Below the pieces are notes generated by a model. That model worked only from the letters and a program-made list of their open reading frames with translations, was not told the DNA's origin and ran no database searches. A stretch of DNA of 63,229 nucleotides from a virus: positions 1-63,229 of IMG/VR virus record IMGVR_UViG_3300046004_000392; one strand, written 5' to 3'. Position numbers and translations under genes: made by a program. How positions within the stretch are numbered: the first letter of the stretch is position 1; each line of letters opens with the position of its first letter. Of this stretch, positions 51,809 through 59,383 are shown piece after piece.

Positions 51809-52267
51809 TTATCTCGCAGCTTTTTTTAGATTAGCTTTCAGTTGTTGTTTCGCTGCTTCTGAGTCCGCAAACTTTTTAGCTATGTCGTATTGCGCTTTGT
51901 TCATGTGTATCTTTGACGGAGTTGCTTGTAGTTGGTCATTTGTCCATTCTTTTATTATCTTTGCCATACTCGGCGCTGAATAACTATTTCCGCTCTCTGT
52001 CTGTTGGGTAGGTGCAAGCAAGCCTTCTAGTATTAGCTGTTTAGCATACACGCCTTTTATTAGTTTAAGTTGTTGTCGTAAGGTTATGTGGTCAATCATT
52101 TCAAAGTTGCCACTGGCTAACGCTCTAGCCCACGGATGTGCCGGACGGTAGTCATCAAACATTTCCCTAAACTTATCCGGACTGCTTTGCATTTGGTCGA
52201 TTAGTATTTTTACCTCATCACTGCATAGTGGGTACAAGGCTTTAACTATGTATGTTCTTAAGTTCAT
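51809..52267 (-). CDS. Hypothetical early protein, 152 aa
   Basis: Helical protein starting MNLRTYIVKALYPLC, with KIHMNKAQYDIAKKFADSEAAKQQL near the end. No domain is recognised. The start at 52267 has AGGAA upstream; the open frame continues 33 codons further without a site. It immediately precedes the polymerase gene, so a replication accessory role is possible. Confidence 0.65.
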   Translation of the reverse strand: MNLRTYIVKALYPLCSDEVKILIDQMQSSPDKFREMFDDYRPAHPWARALASGNFEMIDHITLRQQLKLIKGVYAKQLILEGLLAPTQQTESGNSYSAPSMAKIIKEWTNDQLQATPSKIHMNKAQYDIAKKFADSEAAKQQLKANLKKAAR

Positions 52268-52283
52268 TTTGGTATTCCTTTTA

Positions 52284-52553
52284 TTATCGTAAGGCTTTAA
52301 ATTTACTGCGTGTCCATAGTAGCATAGCTGTCTTAGTCGCGCCGGCCTTCTCAAGTTCGTGTGCACTGTACTCTTTGTTTGGGTCGGACATATAAAACTT
52401 ATTGCCTTGCGAGTCTACCATCCCCGTTGCGTGCTCCGCGTATCCGGGTGATACGTAGCAATCCTTATTGTAATGTGGTACGTAAGTAATGCCATTTAGC
52501 ACGTACGTTAAATAGTGTTGTGTTTCCGCAGGTGTTTTCATTGGTGTAATCAT
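52284..52553 (-). CDS. Hypothetical early protein, 89 aa
   Basis: Small alpha/beta protein (TQHYLTYVLNGITYVPHYNKD, then a helix ending LLWTRSKFKALR). Not recognised. GGAG lies before the ATG at 52553, and the start overlaps the next upstream gene's end by four bases. Confidence 0.6.
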   Translation of the reverse strand: MITPMKTPAETQHYLTYVLNGITYVPHYNKDCYVSPGYAEHATGMVDSQGNKFYMSDPNKEYSAHELEKAGATKTAMLLWTRSKFKALR

Positions 52554-52798
52554 TCTGTTTCTCCGTTGTAATGGTCGCCCGTCGGGCCGTTCTGTCCTAT
52601 AACATCGCATCGGGCCTCGTCCCAGTTAAGGGGACATCCCGTAAACGCGCATTCTTTTGTAGCAGTTAAACTTTTACCGCACACATCGCACAGTGGGTCT
52701 TTGTTCTTCCTAAAGATTTTATCGAAGTTATCTTCAAACTCTTTGCTGTTCTTCCGACTTTTTATTAAGTCGCCTGTTACATCATTTCGTGATGCCAT
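52550..52798 (-). CDS. Cys-rich zinc-finger-like protein, 82 aa
   Basis: Charged N-terminal helix, then CDVCGKSLTATKECAFTGC: a likely single zinc-binding knuckle. The end is polar. The start at 52798 (MASRND) has GGAG upstream. Its function is unknown; it overlaps neighbours at both ends. Confidence 0.6.
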   Translation of the reverse strand: MASRNDVTGDLIKSRKNSKEFEDNFDKIFRKNKDPLCDVCGKSLTATKECAFTGCPLNWDEARCDVIGQNGPTGDHYNGETE

Positions 52799-52955
52799 TT
52801 TCTTTCTCCTTCTTAGCCCTATCAAGCCCTCGCCTTATCAACGCTTCAAAACCTTGTTGCATTAGGTACATCTTACCTTCCTCGTCCACGTCCAGCTGGG
52901 CTATACCACTTCCATCGGGTTGGTCGATTATGTCGCCTATCAATTCTATTTTCAT
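52782..52955 (-). CDS. Small hypothetical protein, 57 aa
   Basis: Starts MKIELIGDIIDQPDGSG and ends in a charged helix (EALIRRGLDRAKKEKENG). AGGA lies before the ATG. It overlaps the zinc-finger-like gene by 17 bases in another frame. The N-terminal DQPDGSGIAQLDVDEEG segment looks like a compact beta domain. The function is unknown. Confidence 0.6.
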   Translation of the reverse strand: MKIELIGDIIDQPDGSGIAQLDVDEEGKMYLMQQGFEALIRRGLDRAKKEKENGITK

Positions 52956-52990
52956 ATCTGTATCCTATGGTTTACATTTTTGTCTGTTTG

Positions 52991-53132
52991 TACACTATGT
53001 GAGCGCTTTTAGTTCAAAACTAAACTAATAGTGTAGACTTGTGTGTAATTTTAAACCGTTTATTCAACACAAACTTTTTTGTCTCGTACGAATTAAACGC
53101 AAAAAAGTGATATATCAAATGTTTGGTATATC
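52991..53132. promoter_or_regulatory. Nested dyads in an early control region
   Basis: The gap between leftward genes at 52955 and 53131 holds several inverted repeats: TACACTA...TAGTGTA (52991-53035) enclosing TTTAGTT-CAA-AACTAAA (53008-53024), and a 24-bp near-palindrome GATATATCAAATGTTTGGTATATC (53109-53132) with one mismatch. These differ from the dispersed 30-bp dyads. They look like an operator or attenuator for the 51.8-53 kb genes; no strong promoter is seen. Confidence 0.5.
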
Positions 53133-53349
53133 AAACAGTCTTACCTATATAAGTTGCCTTAACGTTATTATCAAACTGCAACGTCACAGCGCAGTCCTGT
53201 CCTGTGTTTCCACTTAAAAGTTTATAAAATCCAAATCCCATAGAAACAATAGCTACAAGTAGTAACGTTACTACAATCACTACGGCTCTATCCCCACTTC
53301 TATCGCAGTCACACTTACGGCCTTGCTCACAATCTTGATTACACGGCAT
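53131..53349 (-). CDS. Small membrane protein with Cys-rich head, 72 aa
   Basis: MPCNQDCEQGRKCDCDR followed by one membrane segment (AVVIVVTLLLVAIVSMGFGF) and a short outer domain. The CNQxCxQGRxCxC head before a membrane helix is a recurring form of small early phage proteins in proteobacterial hosts. GGAGG lies before the ATG at 53349. Function unknown. Confidence 0.7.
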   Translation of the reverse strand: MPCNQDCEQGRKCDCDRSGDRAVVIVVTLLLVAIVSMGFGFYKLLSGNTGQDCAVTLQFDNNVKATYIGKTV

Positions 53350-53539
53350 CTGAACCTCCATAATATTTAATCAATACGTTATATGCTTTAGTTACTTTCT
53401 TTTGCATCTTTATGTCGTCGGGGTGCACGGCTGTCCATTCATTCATACCGTCCCTACTGCTTTTTAAATGTGCCAACACGATAGCGTCCAGTGCATCAGC
53501 TAATTGTATTGAGTCTGTTAAGTCTAATGTGATTTTCAT
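53339..53539 (-). CDS. Small hypothetical protein, 66 aa
   Basis: Two-part alpha/beta chain: KITLDLTDSIQLADALDAIVLAHLKSS, then a helical end (QKKVTKAYNVLIKYYG). Not recognised. It overlaps genes on both sides (10 and 4 bases). Confidence 0.6.
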   Translation of the reverse strand: MKITLDLTDSIQLADALDAIVLAHLKSSRDGMNEWTAVHPDDIKMQKKVTKAYNVLIKYYGGSDAV

Positions 53540-53712
53540 AGTTCCACCTCGTTGTTGTGTATATCAAGTTCATCAATATCTATCTCTGACTCTTTGCCAC
53601 TAGGTAACTTGCCTATGATAGATGTCGGAAAGTGCCCTGTTTTAATTACTTCAACTACGCACTCGCCTTTCTTCCACCATACCCATCTTGGCATCGTTCG
53701 TTTATTTGTCAT
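53536..53712 (-). CDS. Small hypothetical protein, 58 aa
   Basis: Starts MTNKRTMPRWVWWKKGECVV, a Trp-rich beta start, and ends in an acidic stretch (SEIDIDELDIHNNEVEL). GGACAC lies upstream and the stop overlaps the next ATG (ATGA). The function is unknown. Confidence 0.6.
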   Translation of the reverse strand: MTNKRTMPRWVWWKKGECVVEVIKTGHFPTSIIGKLPSGKESEIDIDELDIHNNEVEL

Positions 53713-53713
53713 A

Positions 53714-53887
53714 CTAGTGTCCTTTCTTTGGTTGTCTAAATCCGTTCGGTACCTGCCCCGACGTTAAGTTTTGCATTACAAGCATCAGTTGCTCGATTAC
53801 TTTTTGGTGGTCATCAAGCCTAGCCTGCATACCTAGTAGCCCTTCGTGCATAGCCTTTAATGTTGTTTCGATTTGTTCTTCTGTCAT
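53714..53887 (-). CDS. Small coiled-coil protein, 57 aa
   Basis: A single predicted coiled coil (residues about 5-42, GLLGMQARLDDHQKVIEQLM) and a short polar tail. It overlaps the DUF3310 gene by four bases. The function is unknown. Confidence 0.6.
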   Translation of the reverse strand: MTEEQIETTLKAMHEGLLGMQARLDDHQKVIEQLMLVMQNLTSGQVPNGFRQPKKGH

Positions 53888-54132
53888 TTGTTTGCTCCGT
53901 ATTTAGTCTGTAACAACAACTCGCAGTAGTGCAATGCTTTCTTGATGTCCTCGGCGCCGTTCTTAGCGTGGTGTCGGCATACATACTTAACTATGTTGCC
54001 CTCTAAGAAGCCTAAGTTATTCGCGGCAATAAACTCAACCGGTTGTATCTTCATGCTTGCATAGTGGCTTCCGCCTATCTGTTTAGCTAATGCGTTTTCT
54101 TCTTCCCTCATGTCTGTCATTCCGTCGCTCAT
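53884..54132 (-). CDS. DUF3310 protein (nucleotide kinase-like)
   Basis: An 82-aa protein matching DUF3310: GGSHYASMKIQPVEFIAANN, then LGFLEGNIVKYVCRHHAKNG and AEDIKKALHYCELLL. In T7 the related gp1.7 phosphorylates dGMP and dTMP, so a nucleotide-kinase-type role is possible here, though most members are shorter and untested. GGAGAATGG precedes the ATG. Confidence 0.8.
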   Translation of the reverse strand: MSDGMTDMREEENALAKQIGGSHYASMKIQPVEFIAANNLGFLEGNIVKYVCRHHAKNGAEDIKKALHYCELLLQTKYGANK

Positions 54133-54220
54133 TCCATTCTCCTATCATAAACATACATAACATACCTAACCCAAATGCTTGCCAGTAGCACTGAATGTAC
54201 TCAATTACCATATTTGCCAT
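54083..54220 (-). CDS. Possible small membrane protein, 45 aa
   Basis: One membrane segment (residues about 13-27, WQAFGLGMLCMFMIG) between a short head and a very basic tail (ERRNDRHEGRRKR). It overlaps the DUF3310 gene by 50 bases and the next gene by 20, in different frames. The overlaps make this call tentative. Confidence 0.4.
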   Translation of the reverse strand: MANMVIEYIQCYWQAFGLGMLCMFMIGEWNERRNDRHEGRRKRIS

Positions 54221-54368
54221 TAGCTTCGTCCCTCGCATCTCGTTCTGCTTCTTTCTCTAGCGATAAGTAAATCCCCTCAATCACCCTACCTTTTTCTGCG
54301 GGGGGTAGGTCATGTGTTGCTAGTTTGGTAATAAAATTCCCTAACTTAATATAATGTTTCTCTTTCAT
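54201..54368 (-). CDS. Small hypothetical protein, 55 aa
   Basis: Helical, charged chain (MKEKHYIKLGNFITKL, then AEKGRVIEGIYLSLEKEAERD). The ATG overlaps the stop of the 132-aa gene (TAATG), so it is probably translationally coupled. The function is unknown. Confidence 0.6.
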   Translation of the reverse strand: MKEKHYIKLGNFITKLATHDLPPAEKGRVIEGIYLSLEKEAERDARDEANGKYGN

Positions 54369-54766
54369 TACCACGCTCCAAACATATTCATGCTACTACC
54401 TATTGCTACCGTACCACGTCTAGTTGTGCGCTTGTTTGGTTCGGGGTTTACGTATGGTCTATCCACCAATCGTATTACTCTAACGTGTGGTGGCACCTCT
54501 TCTTCTACTTGTTCCGTAGGTTGTTCCCGTTTGATATACGGTGTGCCTTCGTTGTAAGCGTATTGACGTCTGCCTTGTGTAGTAACCTTACGTCGTACTA
54601 AGAAACCACGTAGCGCAAGCCATTCCATATAGTGCTTCATCTTTACTACGGGAATGTTCAATTCAGTTGAACACGTTATCATTATCACATCTTTCTTGCC
54701 CTGTATAAATTTGCATATACGGTCTCGGCTTTCTTCTACTTCAGCATCAAACTCATTTAATCGCAT
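54368..54766 (-). CDS. Winged-helix-like early protein, 132 aa
   Basis: The first 75 residues (RDRICKFIQGKKDVIMITC, ELNIPVVKMKHYMEWLALRGFLVRR) have the order of a winged-helix domain. The rest is a disordered, Pro- and charge-rich tail. It may bind DNA and regulate early genes. It lies after the 52-aa gene that overlaps its start. Confidence 0.6.
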   Translation of the reverse strand: MRLNEFDAEVEESRDRICKFIQGKKDVIMITCSTELNIPVVKMKHYMEWLALRGFLVRRKVTTQGRRQYAYNEGTPYIKREQPTEQVEEEVPPHVRVIRLVDRPYVNPEPNKRTTRRGTVAIGSSMNMFGAW

Positions 54767-54915
54767 AGTGTTACTACCTCGTGTCGTAATAAATATTTGT
54801 CTAGGTATTCGTATAGTTCTGCTTCTAAAACTCCAACCAACAGATTATAAACGTGCTCGTCGTTTACGCTTTCGATTAGTTTGCATAATCGCTCAAGTCT
54901 TTCTATGTCAAACAT
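54757..54915 (-). CDS. Small acidic helical protein, 52 aa
   Basis: Starts MFDIERLERLCKLIESVND and has two helices separated by a short turn (EHVYNLLVGVLEAELYEYL). GGAG precedes the ATG. It overlaps both neighbours by 8-10 bases. The function is unknown. Confidence 0.6.
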   Translation of the reverse strand: MFDIERLERLCKLIESVNDEHVYNLLVGVLEAELYEYLDKYLLRHEVVTLCD

Positions 54916-55243
54916 TTTGGTTCTCCTCGAGGCTATCGTGGGGCTCTGACCAGTTCCCTGCCACGTCCATCAATTTGGCGATTAAATCTACGTTTGTCTC
55001 GTTGATAACGTAGGTTAAGCCACCTGCTTTATTTATTTTGTGTAGTTCGCGCAGTTGTAATTCGGTTGGTTTGTTTGTGCCAGCTTTACATTCGATGCCA
55101 ACAAACTTACCGCGTAGACAGCAGACAATGTCGGGCACACCACTGCGACCGAAGCCACCAGTGGCAGGAAAGAAATAGTACGCGTCGTTAGCCTTGAGTA
55201 GTTTGACTACTGATGCCTTGACTTTTGACTCGGGTGTTGCCAT
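54908..55243 (-). CDS. VRR-NUC domain nuclease
   Basis: A 111-aa stand-alone VRR-NUC nuclease of the PD-(D/E)XK superfamily. It has SKVKASVVKLLKANDAYYFF, then GRSGVPDIVCCLRGKFVGIECKAG (catalytic Asp, Glu-x-Lys) and PTELQLRELHKI. Such phage enzymes are thought to act on branched DNA. The start at 55243 has GGAG upstream and the sigma-70 promoter 35 bp further; a longer frame reaches 55342 without a site. Confidence 0.88.
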   Translation of the reverse strand: MATPESKVKASVVKLLKANDAYYFFPATGGFGRSGVPDIVCCLRGKFVGIECKAGTNKPTELQLRELHKINKAGGLTYVINETNVDLIAKLMDVAGNWSEPHDSLEENQNV

Positions 55244-55277
55244 TGATGTACTCCATAAACATAACGAATGTTTACTA

Positions 55278-55305
55278 AGTATACTTGACGGAATGGGGGT
55301 GTCAA
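55278..55305 (-). promoter_or_regulatory. Leftward sigma-70 promoter for the VRR-NUC cluster
   Basis: Read leftward: TTGACA (55305-55300), 16 bases, TATACT (55283-55278). It drives the genes from 55243 down. The gene-free stretch 55244-55533 also holds dyad copy 3 and a CCTTAACC-TGCATA-GGTTAGG hairpin near 55472-55492. Confidence 0.8.
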
Positions 55306-55380
55306 TAGGCTTACAAGATTTATTTTTAGGTACGTCTTCCACCCAAATAGGGTGTTACGTTTGTGATAGGCATAAAAAAA

Positions 55381-55410
55381 GGACAACATAACAGTTAAGT
55401 TACATTGTCC
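55381..55410. promoter_or_regulatory. Dispersed 30-bp dyad, copy 3
   Basis: GGACAACATAAC, six bases, GTTACATTGTCC. It lies about 75 bp upstream of the VRR-NUC promoter and beyond the stop of the 55534-56412 gene. Confidence 0.8.
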
Positions 55411-55533
55411 TTTGGTGGATAGAAAAGCAGATTACACGCTATCCTCGTGGTGGAGAGCAGACCTAACCTATGCAGGTTAAGGTGCTAGGCAAGCAACACA
55501 CATCTGCTATATGTATTCGTTCTTGCCCGTTGG

Positions 55534-56412
55534 TTATCCTACTATGTACATTATGTTGTCTTCGAACTTTACCCCTATATCTTGTATAGGGTCGTTCTCC
55601 TCAGCAATTTTAAGTACAGCTATCTGTTCTTGCATACGAATTGGCATCTCTTCATAGTTTCGGTATCGCATAAGCGGTATGTTGTTTTCCTCATACGTGT
55701 GCCTAGCGTCATACATAAACGATACTGCTCGTATAGTGTTGTCAGCTAGTACCTTTACCACGTACCCACTACGTTCTTTACCTGTGGCAGTATTGTACTT
55801 GCTTACCGCCTTCAGCGACTTACCTGCTAGGTATCTATAATACATATGCATTTGGTTCTCGTCTACTTTACACGTTGCAGGCATAGGCAGTACCTTGCCT
55901 TGAATATGTGACTCAACTATCCACTCATGTATATCGTTACCATAGTAACTTGACACTTGAGACAACGAACTGCGCCACCGGTACTCGTGGTTATCATACT
56001 CATCACGTACCCTAGTAATTAACCTAGCACAAATCTGCCCTACGCTAGGTGGTGCAAATGCTTTAACGACGTGCTTCAATGCCGTTGTGGTATTAGTAGT
56101 TACAACCGTATTAGGAGACCCACGTTCTTTCTGTATGTGTTCAGACCTTATAACGTATGCGTCCGGATAGGTACCATCAGATTGCCTACGGCCTGCTTCA
56201 TGTTGATACGAAATCTCACCTACTCGGTCAGCGTCTTGTGTTACCTCAAACCCCGTAGCCCACTTAGTGATTGAACCTGTTTCATCACTAACAGCGTTGC
56301 GAAACTTGGTTGCGTGGAACTCAAACAATGGGCGCTTCATCTGTATCATTGTTACCAACTCTTTAAGCTGCGGAACTATTTCCGTAGCCTGTCCTAAATT
56401 TATTGCAGCCAT
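55534..56412 (-). CDS. Hypothetical early protein, 292 aa
   Basis: Not recognised. Mixed alpha/beta with a front helix (ATEIVPQLKELVTMIQMKR), a central segment (FAPPSVGQICARLITRVRDEY) and a C-terminal part containing YDARHTYEENNIPLMRYRNY. No catalytic motif is visible. It is the last gene of the MoxR/VWA unit and could be a further component; it starts 20 bases after the DUF3150-like gene. Confidence 0.65.
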   Translation of the reverse strand: MAAINLGQATEIVPQLKELVTMIQMKRPLFEFHATKFRNAVSDETGSITKWATGFEVTQDADRVGEISYQHEAGRRQSDGTYPDAYVIRSEHIQKERGSPNTVVTTNTTTALKHVVKAFAPPSVGQICARLITRVRDEYDNHEYRWRSSLSQVSSYYGNDIHEWIVESHIQGKVLPMPATCKVDENQMHMYYRYLAGKSLKAVSKYNTATGKERSGYVVKVLADNTIRAVSFMYDARHTYEENNIPLMRYRNYEEMPIRMQEQIAVLKIAEENDPIQDIGVKFEDNIMYIVG

Positions 56413-56432
56413 ACAACTCTCCTAAAATAATG

Positions 56433-57323
56433 TTACCAATTAAACTTCGATAAGATATCGTCTACTTGTGTCTTGACTTCTTGACGTGTGTGTTCGCTAT
56501 CACGTAGCGCTTCTGCGCTAAGTCCATTAACCACAGTAGCTAACTGTTTACGTGCATCTTCAATCTTCGGGTCTTGCGTGATGTTCAAATGCTTTAACTC
56601 CAGGCATAACTCTTGTGCATTGGTTACTAACGTATCACGAAAGATTTTCTTCTTACTCTCAGCACCGCTGTCATCATCTGCTAACCTATCACTCATGCGA
56701 CGTAAGCAATCCTCTAGGCGCCACGTTACATCAGCCATCGCGTTATGTACTCGGTCATTGACACTCGCATTGAACTGTTCTTTCAACTCCACGATAGCAT
56801 CATTACCCACATCAACTCGGAAGTCACCTGCCACAGGCACAGGTAAGAACGAGTACTTGAACTCGAACTGTTTAGCGACTTGTGCCTTATCGGGATAGTC
56901 TGATTGCACAAACAAATCACCTAGGGCGTGCGACGCTTGGACAATAAGGTCATCAAACTTTTCTAAAAAGTCGTCTATCATATCCTTACGCATAGTTTCG
57001 TAATTAGATAGAGCTTGCTTGTACTCAAAGAACTTAGCCGATGGTAGCAGACGTTGTCCTTTGTCAGACCACGGAAGGGTCTGTGATATATTCCACGCAC
57101 GAATACGTGAGTCGAACTTGTTGATATCGTGTAGTACTTTAGTACCTGCAAACAAATTCTTTTGGTACTTACCTGCGTTGGTTGTCGTAGAATTTACTAC
57201 ATCTACCATCTCGGTCGTGGGTCGGTCAATCTTAGTACCAGTCCACGAACGGATTGATAGGTCTACTAACATAGAACTGCTTGATATACTGACGATATCT
57301 ACTGCTTCATTTTGGTTACTCAT
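56433..57323 (-). CDS. DUF3150-like protein of the MoxR/VWA module
   Basis: A 296-aa, mostly helical protein with an N-terminal beta segment (SSMLVDLSIRSWTGTKID), a central helical body (FFEYKQALSNYETMRKDMIDDFLEKFD) and coiled coil to the end. The order and the RAWN/TLPWSD-like stretch fit DUF3150, a family usually encoded with a MoxR-type ATPase and a VWA protein, as here. Its role is unknown, possibly a substrate adaptor. Dyad copy 4 lies 20 bp upstream of the start. Confidence 0.65.
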   Translation of the reverse strand: MSNQNEAVDIVSISSSSMLVDLSIRSWTGTKIDRPTTEMVDVVNSTTTNAGKYQKNLFAGTKVLHDINKFDSRIRAWNISQTLPWSDKGQRLLPSAKFFEYKQALSNYETMRKDMIDDFLEKFDDLIVQASHALGDLFVQSDYPDKAQVAKQFEFKYSFLPVPVAGDFRVDVGNDAIVELKEQFNASVNDRVHNAMADVTWRLEDCLRRMSDRLADDDSGAESKKKIFRDTLVTNAQELCLELKHLNITQDPKIEDARKQLATVVNGLSAEALRDSEHTRQEVKTQVDDILSKFNW

Positions 57324-57342
57324 TTTATTTCTCCTTATGGTT

Positions 57343-57372
57343 GGACAACATAACTACTCTGTTACATTGTCT
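57343..57372. promoter_or_regulatory. Dispersed 30-bp dyad, copy 4
   Basis: GGACAACATAAC, six bases, GTTACATTGTCT. It is 20 bp upstream of the DUF3150-like start and overlaps the end of the gene before it. Confidence 0.8.
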
Positions 57373-57542
57373 AAGATAGTTTGATTACGGACTATGTACT
57401 CATGCGCTAAGTATTGTATTGCTTGCGTATAGGAAGCGTTAATACCTAGTGAGGCCCGCATATGTTGAATTACTACATCAAGTACTTTTACTGTACCTGC
57501 GTTTACTGATACACCTACACGACCATCGCTTGTTCTTGCCAT
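57354..57542 (-). CDS. Small protein with ribbon-helix-helix-like form, 62 aa
   Basis: Basic short start (MARTSDGRVGVSVNAGTVKVL), then helices (VVIQHMRASLGINAS, TQAIQYLAHEY). The strand-helix-helix layout suggests a ribbon-helix-helix DNA-binding protein, unproven. Its 3' end overlaps dyad copy 4. It may be a regulator of these genes. Confidence 0.55.
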   Translation of the reverse strand: MARTSDGRVGVSVNAGTVKVLDVVIQHMRASLGINASYTQAIQYLAHEYIVRNQTILDNVTE

Positions 57543-57543
57543 C

Positions 57544-57717
57544 TTAATTCTCCTCTAATACATCTTCGATAAAATAATAGCTTTCGGCAGGCTCTAGGTC
57601 TGCGTTAGCTTCGTACGTCTGTACTGCAAGACGTTGTGCTTCTTCGGGCGAGTCTGCTTCTACCTGCATAGGGTATATCTCTGACTGCACGATTGTTACT
57701 AACCATTTCTGTTTCAT
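57544..57717 (-). CDS. Small acidic protein, 57 aa
   Basis: Starts MKQKWLVTIVQSEIYPMQVEA and continues with EEAQRLAVQTYEANADLEP, a two-strand, one-helix layout common in small phage early proteins. GGAG precedes the ATG. The function is unknown. Confidence 0.65.
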   Translation of the reverse strand: MKQKWLVTIVQSEIYPMQVEADSPEEAQRLAVQTYEANADLEPAESYYFIEDVLEEN

Positions 57718-57727
57718 GACTTACTCC

Positions 57728-58111
57728 TTAGTATATATCCCAACATAACGAACTTACTGGGTACAGCATTGACGTAGCTTCGCCATCACCACCATACCTA
57801 GTGTCTATATCACCCGACTCCTCACCTATACGCACGAAACACCAACTCACGCAGTTATACTTCTCTGCAAACTCCTCAGCTAAATCGAGTAGCTTGTGAT
57901 GTGCTATTACGTCGGAGTAACTGTCGTACCACTTGACGTCCTCGGCTTCAAATCTAACGTGTAGTTTGTTATCGTTAAACTCTAAACTTTGTGGCTCGTC
58001 CTCTCGACAGTGGTCGTAATCGGGGTCTAGCTTGTACTGCACCTTAAATTGGTCGTACACTTGCTGTTCTGTGAATACAATTAAGTACCCCACTTGACTT
58101 CTATATCCCAT
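57728..58111 (-). CDS. Hypothetical early protein, 127 aa
   Basis: Starts MGYRSQVGYLIVFTEQQVY. Acidic alpha/beta protein with KWYDSYSDVIAHHKLLDLAEE and a VSWCFVRIGEES strand. Similar MGYRS-x-V starts occur in conserved phage early proteins of unknown role. The start at 58111 has GGAG six bases upstream; the frame extends 8 codons further to 58135, overlapping the VWA stop. Confidence 0.65.
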   Translation of the reverse strand: MGYRSQVGYLIVFTEQQVYDQFKVQYKLDPDYDHCREDEPQSLEFNDNKLHVRFEAEDVKWYDSYSDVIAHHKLLDLAEEFAEKYNCVSWCFVRIGEESGDIDTRYGGDGEATSMLYPVSSLCWDIY

Positions 58112-58134
58112 ATCTAACTCCTTAAATTTACCCA

Positions 58135-59337
58135 TTATGTTTTAAGATGTAACACTTTGCCTGTATCGCTTGTGTATGATGGGTTATCTACCACACACCA
58201 TATAACTGGATTAGCTACGTCAGACCAGTCGCCCTCACCGCCGTAACAACCATCAGTTAGAACGATAGTGATTTCCGGATTCAAGCTGTGCTCTTTCATG
58301 TACGCAGGTATACAGCTTGGGTCAGTACCTCCACCACCTCTTGGTTTCGTCGTATCCAATAGCGAGTCATATTCGGTTTCGGTATAGAACTCATGCCCTG
58401 CCACACGTGTATCCCAATACAGTAAGTCCAGTCCTTCGGGCATCACTTCGTCACAGATAGATTTAATCTCTGTCATAAACGTATCGTGAATTACTCCACC
58501 GATGGAACCCGACGTATCGTCAGCCACACAGATTCGGCCGACCTTGTGGTTAATGTTTTGTGGTAGGTAAATATCAGCACCTAGGTGTCGCTTACTAAAC
58601 TTGCGCCACGAACTATCGCCTGTACCTTTACACGTAACCTTAACTAAGTCGCGTAGCAATTCTGTCCACGGCACCTGTGGCTCAACTAGGCTTTGCATAC
58701 CACGTGGTACGTCGCCACCCATCTTACCTGCCAACTGCTTACCTTGATGTAGTGCTTGCGTAACGCGTGAACCTAATTCCTGTTTCTCCTCAGGAGTTAA
58801 TTCTTCTGCCCCTTCAAAGTCGTGGTCATCAAATTGGTCATCGCCCAGTTCGTCTTTTGCGCGTGGGTTCTGACCAGTTCCATATTCTTTGACAAGCAAA
58901 TCAAATACTTGCTGTGCGTCCATACCACGATACTTCTCGTCGAGTAAGCCCATACGTGACCCATCGTCATTCTGAGGAAATGCTATCTCTGTTTCGTTTG
59001 GGTCTTGGTCTACTAGCTGTAAGTTAATCACGTAGTCACACGCACAGTTCGCAAGCATAGGGTCTTTGTCGTAAAGATGTTTCCACGTAGTAGTGTGTCG
59101 CCACGCAATGTGCGATAGCTCATGTAATACTACAAACAACATTTGCTTATCGTTCATCTTATTGACAAACTCTCTACCGTAGATTACGTCCCTACCATTA
59201 GTACATGCTGTTGGTATGTCGTCGCTTACCGATACCTTACCTATCATAGTAAGCCCCGAGTAGAAGCGGAATAGTTTGGACTGCATGATTGATACATGCG
59301 CCCTCTCTACCTTTTGTTCTGCTGTTAATGTTGCCAT
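58135..59337 (-). CDS. VWA-domain putative metallopeptidase (DUF2201-type)
   Basis: A 400-aa two-part protein. The N-terminal half has HELSH at residues 72-76 (HELSHIAWRHTTTW), an HEXXH zinc motif followed by a Cys/Asp stretch. The C-terminal half is a von Willebrand A-like domain with MIDAS residues Asp274-x-Ser276-x-Ser278 (DDTSGSIGG), Thr338 (GGGGTDPS) and Asp362 (IVLTDGCYG). This pairing is the DUF2201 form, which is usually encoded beside a MoxR-type ATPase, as here (59383). Dyad copy 5 lies between the two genes. Confidence 0.85.
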   Translation of the reverse strand: MATLTAEQKVERAHVSIMQSKLFRFYSGLTMIGKVSVSDDIPTACTNGRDVIYGREFVNKMNDKQMLFVVLHELSHIAWRHTTTWKHLYDKDPMLANCACDYVINLQLVDQDPNETEIAFPQNDDGSRMGLLDEKYRGMDAQQVFDLLVKEYGTGQNPRAKDELGDDQFDDHDFEGAEELTPEEKQELGSRVTQALHQGKQLAGKMGGDVPRGMQSLVEPQVPWTELLRDLVKVTCKGTGDSSWRKFSKRHLGADIYLPQNINHKVGRICVADDTSGSIGGVIHDTFMTEIKSICDEVMPEGLDLLYWDTRVAGHEFYTETEYDSLLDTTKPRGGGGTDPSCIPAYMKEHSLNPEITIVLTDGCYGGEGDWSDVANPVIWCVVDNPSYTSDTGKVLHLKT

Positions 59338-59353
59338 ATTGTTTCTCCTAAAT

Positions 59354-59383
59354 GGACAGTATAACTAGACTGTTATGTTGTCC
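59354..59383. promoter_or_regulatory. Dispersed 30-bp dyad, copy 5
   Basis: GGACAGTATAAC, six bases, GTTATGTTGTCC: here the right half is the canonical one. It is 17 bp upstream of the VWA start and its last base is the last base of the MoxR-type gene. Confidence 0.8.

Noticed and set aside
55411-55533. Possible tRNA or structured RNA in the gap before the VRR-NUC cluster
   Set aside because: No T-loop GTTCRA or acceptor stem could be built; only a small bulged hairpin is present.
213-58884. TCTGACCAGTTCC repeated at about 212, 54946 and 58873
   Set aside because: Two copies are ordinary coding sequence (Gly/Asn-Trp/Thr-Ser/Gly codons) and the spacing shows no pattern; likely chance.
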